From: JACDAE01 sp963717195
Lineage (GTDB): Bacteria; Chloroflexota; Ktedonobacteria; Ktedonobacterales; Ktedonobacteraceae
Direction of reading: 5' to 3'
Assembly (NCBI GenBank): GCA_963717195.1
Contig: CAVQVR010000019.1
Span: 135,514-199,513 of the forward strand
DNA: 64,000 bases
Both the position numbers and the translations under genes were made by a program. Below are positions 8,591 to 17,495 of the stretch, in pieces. Each line of letters begins with the position of its first letter. Positions within the stretch are counted from its first letter, which is position 1. The notes below the pieces were generated by a model that was not told the DNA's origin, did not search any database, and saw only the letters and a program-made list of their open reading frames with translations.

Positions 8591-10117
8591 ATGACACAGA
8601 TTGATAATCATACACAGGAGCAGCAGGGCTCATCCCCAACGGACAAGCCGCGTCTCCGTTTTGCTCCCAGTCCAACAGGCTTTCAGCATATTCGGGGGTT
8701 TCGTACTGCCCTGTTTAGCTGGCTTCATGCACGCCATAGCGGAGGACAATTTATCCTGCGCATCGAAGATACTGACACTGCACGCACGGTGGATGGTGCC
8801 GTCGACGATCTCATCAAGGGACTGAACTGGTTCGGTATGGATTATGATGAGGGTCCCGTCATAGGCGGTCCCTATGGTCCTTATTACCAGGTACAACGCA
8901 AGGCATTATATCAACATTACGCGAACCAGTTGATCGCGTCCGGTCACGCCTATCGCTGCTACTGCACACCTGAACGCCTGGATCAGATGCGCAAAGAACA
9001 ACAGGCAAAAAAGCTGCCTCCGCGCTATGATCGCCGTTGCCGCTACCTTACAGCAGAGGAACGAGCTGCAAATGAGGCCAGTGGTCTTCCCTGGACGGTG
9101 CGTTTTGCTATGCCACTTGATGGCGAAACGGTCGTCCATGATCACCTGCATGGTGACATGGCCTTTAAGAATAGCGACCTGAACGATATGGTGATTATTA
9201 AATCGGATGGTCTGGCACTCTATCACCTGGCCCATATTGTGGATGATCATCTGATGGGCATCACCTATGTCCTGCGTGCCGAAGAATGGATCTCCAGTTC
9301 ACCACTGCATGTACAGATTTATAAAGCGCTGGGCTGGCCTCTTCCACTCTTCTACCATGTACCTGATGTCCTGGGTAAGGATAAGAAGAAATTAAGCAAG
9401 CGGCGCAATGCACCATCATGGTCCGACTTCCAGCGCGAGGGCTATCTGCCTGAGGCTGTTTTCAATTTTATGGCACTGCTTGGCTGGTCGTACGATGACA
9501 AAACGGAATTCTTTACGCGTGATGAATTAATCAAAGTGTTTACGCTGGATCGTGTTGGCATTTCTGGTGGTATCTATGATCCTGACAAGCTTCTCTGGAT
9601 GAATGGTGTCTATATTCGGCAGTTACCTCTGGACGAACTTGTAGAGCGCACTCTCCCTTACCTGGAGCGCCCTGCTGAAGAAGGTGGCCTTCCTGATAGT
9701 ATCAAGCGACCATTAGACCGGGAATATACGGCAAAGGTGCTACAACTCGAACAGGAACGCATGAAAACGCTGGGTGAAGCAGCCAGCCGTATCGCGTTCT
9801 TCTACGTCGATGAACTGACCTACAGCCGTGCTGTCCTGATTGAAAAAGGGATGGACTCGACCCGTACACATGAAGCGCTTGTTCAGGCTCGTGATCTGCT
9901 GGCCAGTCTGGAGTCCTGGGACGCCACGTTAATGGAACCTGCTATGCGGGAACTGGCAAAGACACTTGGATTGAAAGCTGGCCAATTGTTTGGCCCGGTG
10001 CGTAGCGCAGTAAGTGGACTCACAGCAACCCCTCCACTCTTCCAGATGATGGAAGTCCTGGGGCGCGACTTGACATTGTACCGCATTGAGAAAGCAATTG
10101 GACTATTGTCGCAATAA
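8591..10117 (+). CDS. gltX: Glutamyl-tRNA synthetase
   Basis: 508 residues; charges tRNA with glutamate in the cytoplasm. The class I catalytic core is clear: FAPSPTGFQHIRGFRTALF holds a variant of the HIGH motif (HIRG), RIEDTDTAR follows, and the KMSKS loop appears as KKKLSKRRNAP. A CYCTPERLDQMRK segment marks the zinc-binding-like insertion. The C-terminal anticodon-binding region ends VLGRDLTLYRIEKAI. The first 20 residues are a polar extension. Whether the enzyme is discriminating or also charges tRNA-Gln cannot be read from this window. Confidence 0.95.
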   Translation: MTQIDNHTQEQQGSSPTDKPRLRFAPSPTGFQHIRGFRTALFSWLHARHSGGQFILRIEDTDTARTVDGAVDDLIKGLNWFGMDYDEGPVIGGPYGPYYQVQRKALYQHYANQLIASGHAYRCYCTPERLDQMRKEQQAKKLPPRYDRRCRYLTAEERAANEASGLPWTVRFAMPLDGETVVHDHLHGDMAFKNSDLNDMVIIKSDGLALYHLAHIVDDHLMGITYVLRAEEWISSSPLHVQIYKALGWPLPLFYHVPDVLGKDKKKLSKRRNAPSWSDFQREGYLPEAVFNFMALLGWSYDDKTEFFTRDELIKVFTLDRVGISGGIYDPDKLLWMNGVYIRQLPLDELVERTLPYLERPAEEGGLPDSIKRPLDREYTAKVLQLEQERMKTLGEAASRIAFFYVDELTYSRAVLIEKGMDSTRTHEALVQARDLLASLESWDATLMEPAMRELAKTLGLKAGQLFGPVRSAVSGLTATPPLFQMMEVLGRDLTLYRIEKAIGLLSQ

Positions 10118-10183
10118 GAAACATTTACGAGAAAGGTCCAGTTCTCCGTCAAATTGCAGAAAGGCAAGAGAAGCAATCATCGT

Positions 10184-10225
10184 GCGCCCGCTTTCCTATG
10201 AGCACAGTCCCTGGCAGGCGGGCGC
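10184..10225. terminator. GC-rich inverted repeat between convergent genes
   Basis: GCGCCCGC (10184-10191) and GCGGGCGC (10218-10225) pair across a 26-nt loop, between the end of gltX and the end of the DUF4177-like gene. There is no T-run, so terminator function is only suggested by position. Confidence 0.3.
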
Positions 10226-10246
10226 TCATGTTCGGTAGAAGCGGTT

Positions 10247-10576
10247 TCAGCGTACTTTTGTTGACGGGCGTTTGAAAAAGAAGGTGTTGTTTTCGACTGC
10301 AACCAGTTCCCATCCCTCCTGTCCAAGGCGAGCAATCGCCAGTTCCCAGGCTTCTGGTTTGAGAGGAAATATTTGCGTTTTTGTCGTCTTATAATAACAG
10401 AGAAAACCATCTTTACCCTCAGCAACGCTCCCTATGAGCTTACAGTATTCCCATGTATTCACGCCAAACACCCCTTTCTCTTCAAGTAACGTGCTTCTCC
10501 TATCACTCTTTTTAAAACGAAACAAGGTGAAGCTTTTATCATTTTTGGGATCGATATTGACATAGTGTCCTAACAT
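10247..10576 (-). CDS. DUF4177-like small protein
   Basis: 109 residues, soluble. The C-terminal half shows the DUF4177-like pattern WEYCKLIG ... LGQEGWELVAVENNTFFFKRP, in which a short beta-alpha-beta unit ends with a FFKRP strand. The N-terminal ~35 residues have no recognised domain. Function is unknown. The ribosome site is weak, so translation could start slightly later. It diverges from the DUF6483 gene with only 52 bp between starts. Confidence 0.6.
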   Translation of the reverse strand: MLGHYVNIDPKNDKSFTLFRFKKSDRRSTLLEEKGVFGVNTWEYCKLIGSVAEGKDGFLCYYKTTKTQIFPLKPEAWELAIARLGQEGWELVAVENNTFFFKRPSTKVR

Positions 10577-10628
10577 AGTACAATAGATACACTCTCACAA
10601 TCTCATAAGCCTCACAAAAGGATTTTTT

Positions 10629-11291
10629 ATGATTAATAAAGACTACCTCCTGCGTATAGCGGAGAAAGTAGGCAGAGCGTTAGCTACTATTATCGGTCTG
10701 CGCGAGTACAATAAGGATGAAGAAGCGCTCATCTACATTGATGATCTGCTCCTTCAAACGGTAGGCCTCACCTCTCGCTTTCTCAATTCTCTTTCCGAAG
10801 AGATGCTGGTAAAAACAATCTCGCCTCTCGGTATCCTGAACGTAGAGGCATGTATGTGGATCGCCTCGATGCTCAAGGCTGAAGGCGAAATCTATGAAAG
10901 CCAGAACAATGCAGCGGCAAGTTATTATCGCTACCATAAAGCATTATACCTGTTCCTGGTCCTGATCCTTCAAGAGCCTGTTCCAAACGACTCGGACGTG
11001 TATGGCAATATCGATATATTACTAAACAAACTGACAGACTACGAACTTCCAGCGGCCACAAAAAATCATCTTTTTGCTTATTACGAGCATATCGGGAACT
11101 ATGGGAAAGCCGAAGATACCCTCTTCGATTTATTGGAAACGAACTCTGATACTCAACAAACCAGCCCGTTACACGAACGTGGTCAGGCGTTCTATACACG
11201 ACTGGGTACGAAAAGCGATGCTGATCTCGCGGCCGGAAATCTGTCGCGAGAGGAAGTTGAAGAGGGATTGGCTCAGCTAGGAAAGATATAA
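10629..11291 (+). CDS. DUF6483 family protein
   Basis: 220 residues, all-helical and soluble. The start MINKDYLLRIAEKVGRALATIIGLRE, the helical repeat region and the late YYEHIGNYGKAEDTLFDLLE are typical of the DUF6483 family, whose function is unknown. AAAGGA lies seven bases before the ATG. The helix-turn-helix pairs look TPR-like, suggesting a protein-binding role, but that is inference. Confidence 0.7.
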   Translation: MINKDYLLRIAEKVGRALATIIGLREYNKDEEALIYIDDLLLQTVGLTSRFLNSLSEEMLVKTISPLGILNVEACMWIASMLKAEGEIYESQNNAAASYYRYHKALYLFLVLILQEPVPNDSDVYGNIDILLNKLTDYELPAATKNHLFAYYEHIGNYGKAEDTLFDLLETNSDTQQTSPLHERGQAFYTRLGTKSDADLAAGNLSREEVEEGLAQLGKI

Positions 11292-11380
11292 ATACCACTG
11301 GACAAAAATGGGCAAATTGATTACACTTACTTAACATGATTTAAGCATCCGTTAACGTACATGGAAAGTAAGTGCCATCA

Positions 11381-12073
11381 ATGTCAGCCACCCAAACGAA
11401 AGAAGTCTTTTTACCCAGAAGAGGTTCACGCGTGTCATCGGTCAAATCACCTCAGGTTGTACGCTCCACCGTCGCGGATTCGTGGCGTTGGATATGGCGC
11501 GATGTCTTAATGCGCATTATTCCTATGGGTGCCATTCCTTTCATCTACATCGTGATTTTCCACCAGCCACTCGCATTTCTTGGCCTGACATTGCACGACG
11601 TTCCCCAACAGATTGCACTTGGTCTGATTGTTGGCATTGGGATGGCAGCTTTTGCCGCTCTCTACCGTATGTTTATCGTCGGTCCCTGGTTTCGCTGGCC
11701 CACACTCAGTGATCAGCTTGTTCAAAGCTCCTTCTATCTGTTTATCAATGCCCCTATAGAAGAGCTTTTCTTTCGTGGCTTTGTGCTAGGGGCCATCACC
11801 TATTGGACTGGCTCCTTAGGTCTGGGCTGGCTCATCAGCACGGTTGCCTATACGCTCTATCATCGCCTCGGCAAGTGGAACTGGCGCAGCGTTGGCGGCG
11901 TCGGACTGGCTGGAATCGTCTTTAGCCTGGTCTATCTCCTACCCACAGGCCCTCACACCTTACTTGCCGTCATTATTGTGCATGGATTTGCCACCAGTGG
12001 TTTCCTCAGTTGGGGCGACGAAGTACTCTATCGACGCTGGAAACATAGACAGTCTAGAATAATAGAGTCCTAA
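11381..12073 (+). CDS. CPBP family intramembrane glutamic endopeptidase
   Basis: About 230 residues with six hydrophobic segments. The CPBP (Abi/Rce1-like) motif EELFFRG lies at the start of the fourth segment, with STVAYTLYHRLGK and a later VIIVHGFATSGFL supplying the second and third metal/active-site histidine motifs. The family comprises membrane-embedded proteases that process prenylated or bacteriocin-like substrates; the substrate here is unknown. The ATG at 11381 is given, but a GTG at 11372 is an alternative because the GGAAAG upstream fits neither perfectly. Confidence 0.82.
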   Translation: MSATQTKEVFLPRRGSRVSSVKSPQVVRSTVADSWRWIWRDVLMRIIPMGAIPFIYIVIFHQPLAFLGLTLHDVPQQIALGLIVGIGMAAFAALYRMFIVGPWFRWPTLSDQLVQSSFYLFINAPIEELFFRGFVLGAITYWTGSLGLGWLISTVAYTLYHRLGKWNWRSVGGVGLAGIVFSLVYLLPTGPHTLLAVIIVHGFATSGFLSWGDEVLYRRWKHRQSRIIES

Positions 12074-12176
12074 TCAAAGCCGCGCCGTTACCTGCTGGCT
12101 TCCGATTCGTCTAGCCAATAAGGTATGATAAAGAGAGATACCTTAAATTACTCTCTATTTCTGGAGGTCTAGTTCT

Positions 12177-13127
12177 TTGAACACTGTTGTTACTGGTGGA
12201 GCAGGGTTTATCGGCTCTCATCTTTGTACGCGCTTACTTGATCAAGGCCATACTGTGCTCTGTGTAGATAATCTTCTTACTGGCTCTATACACAATATAG
12301 CACCATTATTGCATAATCCCCGCTTTACATTCTTGCAACACGATGTCACACAGCCATTTCATTGTGAGGCGGAGACTATTTTCCACCTCGCGAGTCCGGC
12401 CAGCCCGATTGGCTACATGGAACACCCCATTGAGACAATCCTGGTCAATAGCCAGGGGACATATCAGATGCTCGAACTGGCACGCAAACAACACGCACGC
12501 TTTCTTGTCGCCTCCACCTCTGAGATCTACGGCGATCCGCTGGTGCATCCACAAACCGAAGAGTATTGGGGCAACGTCAATTCTATTGGCCCTCGCGCCT
12601 GCTATGATGAAAGTAAGCGCCTGAGCGAAACATTGACGATGGAATTTTATCGCCAGTATCAACTCGATGCACGCATTGTACGTATTTTCAATACCTATGG
12701 ACCAAATAGTCAGATTGATGATGGGCGTATGATCCCCAATTTTATTACGCAAGCACTAAAAAATGAACCTCTCATTATTTATGGTGATGGCAACAAGACA
12801 CGCAGCATTTGTTATGTAAGCGATATGGTAGAGGGGTTGCTCCTGGCTATGGCGACTCCCAGGACGGCTGGAGAGGTCTTCAATCTCGGCAATACGGAAG
12901 AGCACACGGTCCTTGAATATGCACAGACCATCATCCGCCTCTGCGGAGCCTCTTCCAACATCCTTTTCGAGACGAGCCGCGTCGATGATCCCGAACGCCG
13001 TCGCCCCAATATTGAGAAAGCACAGCGTGTGCTAGGTTGGCAATTGCAAGTGAATATGGAAGAAGGGCTAAAACGCACTATCGAATGGTTCAGCAACCAT
13101 ATTAATCAATTATCTATCATCTCTTAG
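12177..13127 (+). CDS. NAD-dependent epimerase, UDP-glucuronate decarboxylase-like
   Basis: 316 residues of the extended SDR family. The Rossmann signature GGAGFIGS is at residues 7-14, Asp31 follows the second strand (binding NAD ribose), and the active site shows STSEIYGDP with Tyr143-x3-Lys147 (CYDESKR). HLASPASPIGYMEHP and RIFNTYGPN are characteristic of UDP-xylose synthase, which converts UDP-glucuronate to UDP-xylose. It would serve cell-surface polysaccharide synthesis. TTG is the start, with GGAGG nine bases upstream. It is 104 bp ahead of a flippase-like gene on the same strand. Confidence 0.88.
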   Translation: MNTVVTGGAGFIGSHLCTRLLDQGHTVLCVDNLLTGSIHNIAPLLHNPRFTFLQHDVTQPFHCEAETIFHLASPASPIGYMEHPIETILVNSQGTYQMLELARKQHARFLVASTSEIYGDPLVHPQTEEYWGNVNSIGPRACYDESKRLSETLTMEFYRQYQLDARIVRIFNTYGPNSQIDDGRMIPNFITQALKNEPLIIYGDGNKTRSICYVSDMVEGLLLAMATPRTAGEVFNLGNTEEHTVLEYAQTIIRLCGASSNILFETSRVDDPERRRPNIEKAQRVLGWQLQVNMEEGLKRTIEWFSNHINQLSIIS

Positions 13128-13231
13128 CCAAAAAGTGAAATAGCGCCAAAAACTGACAAATAAATGGGTCTTCTATGGTAGGATTGATAGCAGTGCTTCT
13201 CTCCATCTGTATAGAGAACCAGGAGGATGTT

Positions 13232-14365
13232 TTGATTACGGATAACGTTAACGATTCTAGTATGTCTTCTGCTGATATCAAGCCGCAGATTGTAGAGGAA
13301 AAAACCTCCGGAGCACCTCCTGAAACAATACAGGATGCAGCCGAAATCACGCATGAGCAACTCGCGCTCAGCAAAAAACTGCTGAACTGGCGCACATTAC
13401 TACCGCTCGTCGTCGTTATCGTGGCTCTGATCATCTTCGCACAAAAATCAAATATCAATCCACAGAAAACATGGAATGTTATTCGTAGCGCCAATCTCTT
13501 CTTCTTCCTGGTAGCATTCTTTATCTATTATTGCTCATTTGCGATACGTGCACTGCGATGGCGACTCCTGTTAGAAAATGTGGGTTTTACACGTGCAAAT
13601 GGCATCCAGTTGCCAAAGTTCTGGAAACTTGTAGAGATTATCTACATCTCCTTCTTCGCTAATAGTGTCATACCTGCAAAACTCGGTGATCTCTATCGAG
13701 CATATTTGTTACGTCAGGAGATAGGGGTATCCACGACGCGCAGCTTTGGCACCGTTCTGGCAGAGCGCTTGCTGGACCTTATCGTGCTTCTTCTCCTGTT
13801 TATTCCAGCGCTTCTCATTAGCCTTCATGCAAACATGCCTCCCCAATTGCATTTAAGCCTGGAAATTCTGCTGATCGTCGTCGTTGTCGGCATCGCCGGG
13901 CTATTTGTGCTACGTATGGGTCGTGAGCCCATTGCGAAACTGGTGCCCCCACGTTTTCGTGAACACTACTATCATCTTCAAGAAGGAACGCTTGGCTCAT
14001 TTCGGCGAGTACCTGCATTGGCAGGACTGACGGTTGGCGTCTGGACCTGCGAAGCCCTACGTTTCTTCTTCGTAGCTGCCTCTCTTAGCTTGATAGGTGG
14101 TAGTTTCATCCATATTCTTGCAGCGGCAGTCGTAATTGGCCTGGGTGAGGCATTGCTCACTGCCCTTCCCACAACAGGCGGCGGCATTGGACTCGTCGAG
14201 GGCGGTATGGTGGCAATGATCGCTCTTTTCTACCATGGACCAGACGCCGTCAACCTGACTGCAGCCGCAATTCTGCTTGATCGCACCATCAGCCTGTTTA
14301 GCATCCTCCTTATCGGCCTGGTTGTCTTTCTAATCGAGTTTGGAAGGAAAGCTACGCAAAAATAA
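13232..14365 (+). CDS. Lysylphosphatidylglycerol synthase TM region / flippase-like protein
   Basis: About 377 residues from a TTG at 13232 that sits five bases after AGGAGG; an ATG further upstream has no ribosome site. After a polar N-terminus of about 55 residues come seven to eight transmembrane segments. The conserved family blocks are IRALRWRLLL, YISFFANSVIPAKLGDLYRAYLL, TVLAERLLDLIVLL and LTALPTTGGGIGLVEGGM. The family (UPF0104/DUF2156-less LPG_synthase_TM) includes lipid flippases and glycan-related membrane proteins. It probably works with the upstream nucleotide-sugar enzyme in surface glycan or lipid handling; this is inference from the neighbour. Confidence 0.82.
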   Translation: MITDNVNDSSMSSADIKPQIVEEKTSGAPPETIQDAAEITHEQLALSKKLLNWRTLLPLVVVIVALIIFAQKSNINPQKTWNVIRSANLFFFLVAFFIYYCSFAIRALRWRLLLENVGFTRANGIQLPKFWKLVEIIYISFFANSVIPAKLGDLYRAYLLRQEIGVSTTRSFGTVLAERLLDLIVLLLLFIPALLISLHANMPPQLHLSLEILLIVVVVGIAGLFVLRMGREPIAKLVPPRFREHYYHLQEGTLGSFRRVPALAGLTVGVWTCEALRFFFVAASLSLIGGSFIHILAAAVVIGLGEALLTALPTTGGGIGLVEGGMVAMIALFYHGPDAVNLTAAAILLDRTISLFSILLIGLVVFLIEFGRKATQK

Positions 14366-14412
14366 AATTATCTTATTTACACACAAGCTCGCAAGATCAG
14401 GCAAAAAAAGTT

Positions 14413-14448
14413 GATCCCTGCCAGAAGTTCTCTTGCAGGGGTCTTTTT
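14413..14448 (+). terminator. Intrinsic terminator
   Basis: A nine-base stem (14413-14421 with 14435-14443, one G-T pair) is followed by TTTTT, 48 bp after the flippase-like gene. Confidence 0.7.
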
Positions 14449-14471
14449 CTCGGTTGAAAAACATACTTATG

Positions 14472-14759
14472 TTAACATGGGGCACCTTTAGCAAAAAGGT
14501 TGAGCATCTGAGCGCGATACTGAGGATCTTTGATTAGGTTCTCCAACTCAAGGACTTTCCCAATTGAGTTTTCCTCGGTCATAATCCACTGATCTGTGTT
14601 TGACCAGAGATCTATGAATACGATTTCATCTTGTATTCGTATTGTGATCTTTTCGGGATGCCGATGTTTTAACTGGGGGAAACGCGCCTTCATAATCTCT
14701 TTTAGAAAGTTGAGAACATCTTGTGATGGTTCGCGCTGAAGAGGTTTCTCTAAAGTCAT
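14472..14759 (-). CDS. Hypothetical protein, 95 aa
   Basis: A small soluble protein with an excellent ribosome site (AAGGAGAT seven bases before the ATG). The middle is a beta-rich stretch (KITIRIQDEIVFIDLWSNTDQW), followed by a helix. I recognise no family. It stands alone, convergent with the flippase-like gene. Confidence 0.6.
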   Translation of the reverse strand: MTLEKPLQREPSQDVLNFLKEIMKARFPQLKHRHPEKITIRIQDEIVFIDLWSNTDQWIMTEENSIGKVLELENLIKDPQYRAQMLNLFAKGAPC

Positions 14760-15201
14760 GCTTATCTCCTTGTGAAGTTCCGCAGGAATACTTCCCGTCC
14801 TCCTGCTTCCAGTTTAGCCTGGTGATAATGGTAGAGAGAGCGAAGCCAATATGAGTAATACTGGTAAAATCCACGACGGTGCGTCCATGGTATAGGACTT
14901 ACCGAAGCAACCATTAGAGCCCCTTCAACTTGTTATAAACAAGGGCTTTCCAATAAGGAAAACTGGCTATCTGGTTCTTTGTGTATATTATACCATATTG
15001 GCTTTTTAAAAATTCTCTTTTCATAATTATGACTTGAAGTTTAGACAAAATTGCAATAACTCTTCTTCAATTGAAAAAGGTCTAGCCTCTATCAGGCATT
15101 GGGAAAAAGTCAATTATGACGAAACATCCCTTATATTTTTTTACTGTCAGCACGTATGGAATAACCCATGCGTGCCGACGAGATGATGTAGCAGATCAGC
15201 G
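14760..15201. other. Gene-free stretch (442 bp) with a hairpin
   Basis: No supported frame. A 14-bp imperfect inverted repeat (15146-15159 with 15166-15179, loop 6) lies just beyond the 3' end of the secreted-protein gene. It is flanked by a T-run only on the wrong side for that gene, so terminator function is doubtful. Confidence 0.45.
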
Positions 15202-15804
15202 TTAATTTACTTGATTATAGTCGTAAGGTTGCAATCCACTGCATACATATCCATATGCTGTAGTAACAGTTAAGTTCTTTAACACTGCATATACGTCGTA
15301 GCTGGTACCAGTATGTGCAGTAGTGGTATTGGACCAGGTATCTCCAAAGTATCCTTGTGAACCGCTGTATCCACCGCCGTGATTCGAAGCAAAGTTGTAC
15401 CATGTCACTTGCCAACTTATATATACCATGTACCCAAGTGAAGAACTGGCACCAATATTGATCGAGGGATATCCATTGTTGTAATTGTCGATAAGAGATA
15501 GCCAACTCGTTCCACAGCTTCCACTGACAGTGTTATGAGGGTTGACAGTGTTATGAGAAGTGGTGCCTCCCTTTGAACAGAGACCTGCTGTCTGAGCTTT
15601 TTTTAGCACAGTCGGTGAGAGTTTAGGACAGTCTACGATAAGCCCAACAGCAATCTTTGTAGCTGATACTGAATGTGGAATACTGCTCGCATATGCTGCA
15701 CCACTATTTATGATGAAGCTAAAACCTACGAGAAACACTAAAGTGGTAACCACAAACGCTAGCTTGTTAGAGAGCATAGCCAAAAAAACAGGTTTTCGGT
15801 ACAT
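15202..15804 (-). CDS. Small secreted protein of unknown function
   Basis: 200 residues with an N-terminal signal peptide (LAFVVTTLVFLVGFSFIINS, then AAYASS as likely cleavage region). The mature part has two pairs of cysteines (DCPKL, GLCSKG, GSCGTSW, YVCSGLQ), which could form disulfides, and is rich in Ser, Thr, Gly, Tyr and Asn, suggesting an extracellular beta fold. A duplicated HNTVNPHNTV stretch occurs near residue 84. No family is recognised. GAAAGGA precedes the ATG. It is transcribed away from the repeat-rich region upstream. Confidence 0.65.
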   Translation of the reverse strand: MYRKPVFLAMLSNKLAFVVTTLVFLVGFSFIINSGAAYASSIPHSVSATKIAVGLIVDCPKLSPTVLKKAQTAGLCSKGGTTSHNTVNPHNTVSGSCGTSWLSLIDNYNNGYPSINIGASSSLGYMVYISWQVTWYNFASNHGGGYSGSQGYFGDTWSNTTTAHTGTSYDVYAVLKNLTVTTAYGYVCSGLQPYDYNQVN

Positions 15805-16145
15805 GTGTAGAAATCCTTTCTCTTAAAAGACATAGATCTGCTTGAAGATCTTGGAAACATAATAGGTAGTAACATCTGTATTGTTTTGAATACTTTACAG
15901 AATGCTTGTACCCTATAAGAGCAGTAATAAATCTGCCCTGTGAGATATTTGCAGTTCATCTCTTACATCTGTATTGCAAGGGTGCAGTACTATACCCATG
16001 AGGTAATTTTAATAGTTGCATACTCATTAGCAGAGAGATAAGATCAACTATAGCTAATACATCTACCCTGCAACTATATACATCTATCTGCGACTATATC
16101 TTGCTTTGGCTTATCGTGCCAAATAATCGCAATCTCCCGATAAAA

Positions 16146-16206
16146 ATATCTAGCATGCTAGATATTGCTTAATCTAGGTTCTTAATCTAGGTTCTTAATC
16201 TAGGTT
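16146..16206 (+). promoter_or_regulatory. 20-bp palindrome plus three 13-bp tandem repeats
   Basis: ATATCTAGCATGCTAGATAT (16146-16165) is a perfect palindrome. Two bases later CTTAATCTAGGTT occurs three times head-to-tail without a mismatch (16168-16206), ending 18 bp before a small frame. The CTAG core is shared by palindrome and repeats. This looks like operator or iteron DNA bound by a regulator. Further upstream (15960-16130) two CTGCRACTATAT copies and other short repeats occur; no gene is seen in 15805-16224. Confidence 0.55.
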
Positions 16207-16224
16207 AAGGAGCACATACATAAG

Positions 16225-16389
16225 ATGAAACTTGCAAATATCCTTTACGATTTACATAATACCAAATTACCTACTAACTTGAAAGATCGTTTGGTATCGT
16301 TTAATATTGATAGAGGCAAAGAAGGTATTTCTTCTTTCTATCATAAAGTGAACATGATAAATCACCATCTTAATCTGCGTAAAAAATGA
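16225..16389 (+). CDS. Small protein, 54 aa, upstream of XRE regulator
   Basis: ATG at 16225 to TGA at 16387-16389, with AAGGAG about 12 bases upstream. The predicted product starts MKLANILYDLHNTKLPTNLK and ends HHLNLRKK; it is basic and probably helical, with no recognised family. Its end abuts the ribosome site of the following XRE-type gene, so the two would be translated from one message. It is directly downstream of the palindrome and iteron cluster. It could be a small DNA-binding or toxin/antitoxin-like partner, but nothing in sequence proves this. Confidence 0.45.
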   Translation: MKLANILYDLHNTKLPTNLKDRLVSFNIDRGKEGISSFYHKVNMINHHLNLRKK

Positions 16390-16403
16390 AAAGGAGCAGA
16401 GAC

Positions 16404-17036
16404 ATGAATGCATCTTCTTCACATCATACTAATAATCGCTTGCGCGAGGAACGTATCCGACAGAATTGGCGTCAGCGCGAAGTGGCAGAGCAGATAGGAG
16501 TCTCAGTAGTTACGATCAAACGATGGGAAAAAGGTAGCCAACAGCCCAGTGCGTACTTCCGTACGAAACTCAGCGCCCTCTTTAGTAAGAGCGACGAGGA
16601 ACTGGGGTTAGTTTCAGAAGAGCTATATCCCTCTATCTCCGCGAACACAACAACATCATTGTTAGAAGAGGAGCATTTCACTGAAGCCCTCCATCCTCTA
16701 CACAAAAATCTCTGCCAGAACGTCATGGCTCTTACGCAATCCTGGGTCTTTGATGATCTGAGCGACATCGATATTAATCAATTTGGACTCGGATATGCTG
16801 ATCAGCATCGACAACACTATCGCAACATCTTACGAGTCAATGCCGCTACACGTGAAACCCTGCTTTCTAGCCTAGTGATGATTGCTAAACCCTTGCAATT
16901 ACTCGAGAGGGATGAGTGTGATCAAAACTGGGTGATCCATGCTATTAAGCAGTGGTTAGCCACTCATCAGGGATGGCTGTTGATTTTGGACAATGCGAAC
17001 GATATCGCGATTATAAAAGACTTTTTGTCGGTGTAA
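16404..17036 (+). pseudogene. Truncated XRE-type regulator with NB-ARC remnant
   Basis: About 210 residues from an ATG at 16404 (AAGGAG seven bases upstream). Residues 8-60 form a helix-turn-helix (REVAEQIGVSVVTIKRWEKG, then SQQPSAYFRTKLSALF). The end, AIKQWLATHQGWLLILDNAN followed by D, looks like the Walker B region of an NB-ARC STAND ATPase, as found in large multi-domain regulators. No P-loop lies between the two parts, and the sensor/TPR half is absent, so this appears to be an internally deleted and truncated remnant. The HTH is intact and could still bind DNA. Confidence 0.6.
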
Positions 17037-17256
17037 TATTTAGGGAATCTACGCCGAGATGGAACTGGGATGTTTAATTTAAACGGCATTCAAGTGTTTT
17101 TAGAATAGCAACAAAATGAGCTACTTCGGCGATGTTATGATTTAGTAGCCGAAATGATGTGCTTTCTGTATGTTTTTATATCTCATTAGAGGGATCATCA
17201 GGCACGGACTTCCGACTAGTAAAAGCCTATATCACCCGTTTTGCTAGAAAAATGGG

Positions 17257-17373
17257 TATCATCTCAATAATTAGGGGTAAATGGGCTGCACGTGTTGATC
17301 TTTGAACCGTGAAGGCGCTTCAATCCTGAATTCCATCAATGATGAATTTTTGCCCCTAATTATTGAGATGATA
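17257..17373. repeat. 117-bp element bounded by 21-bp perfect inverted repeats
   Basis: 17257-17277 (TATCATCTCAATAATTAGGG...) is perfectly complementary to 17353-17373. It sits in a 459-bp stretch after the truncated regulator that has no convincing gene; a 63-codon frame at 17302-17493 overlaps the right arm but has no ribosome site. The layout suggests a small non-autonomous insertion or the scar that accompanied truncation of the regulator. Confidence 0.5.
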
Positions 17374-17495
17374 CAAAATGGCTCTCAGACAGATTTTTGC
17401 CGAGAAATTCGTCTGTTTTTGGACTTAACTTTTTTGCAGAAGCTGTGGCTAATCAGCTCAAGCGTTTGGAATGAAAGAAAGAGAAATGGATAGAT

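Noticed and set aside
12306..12752. Long antisense frame inside the UDP-glucuronate decarboxylase-like gene
   Set aside because: It lies wholly opposite a conserved enzyme and has no ribosome site.
15146..15179. Intrinsic terminator of the secreted-protein gene
   Set aside because: The hairpin is followed by an A-run on the transcribed strand, not a T-run.
17302..17493. 63-codon frame before the ABC transporter
   Set aside because: No ribosome site, no recognised family, and it overlaps an arm of the inverted-repeat element.
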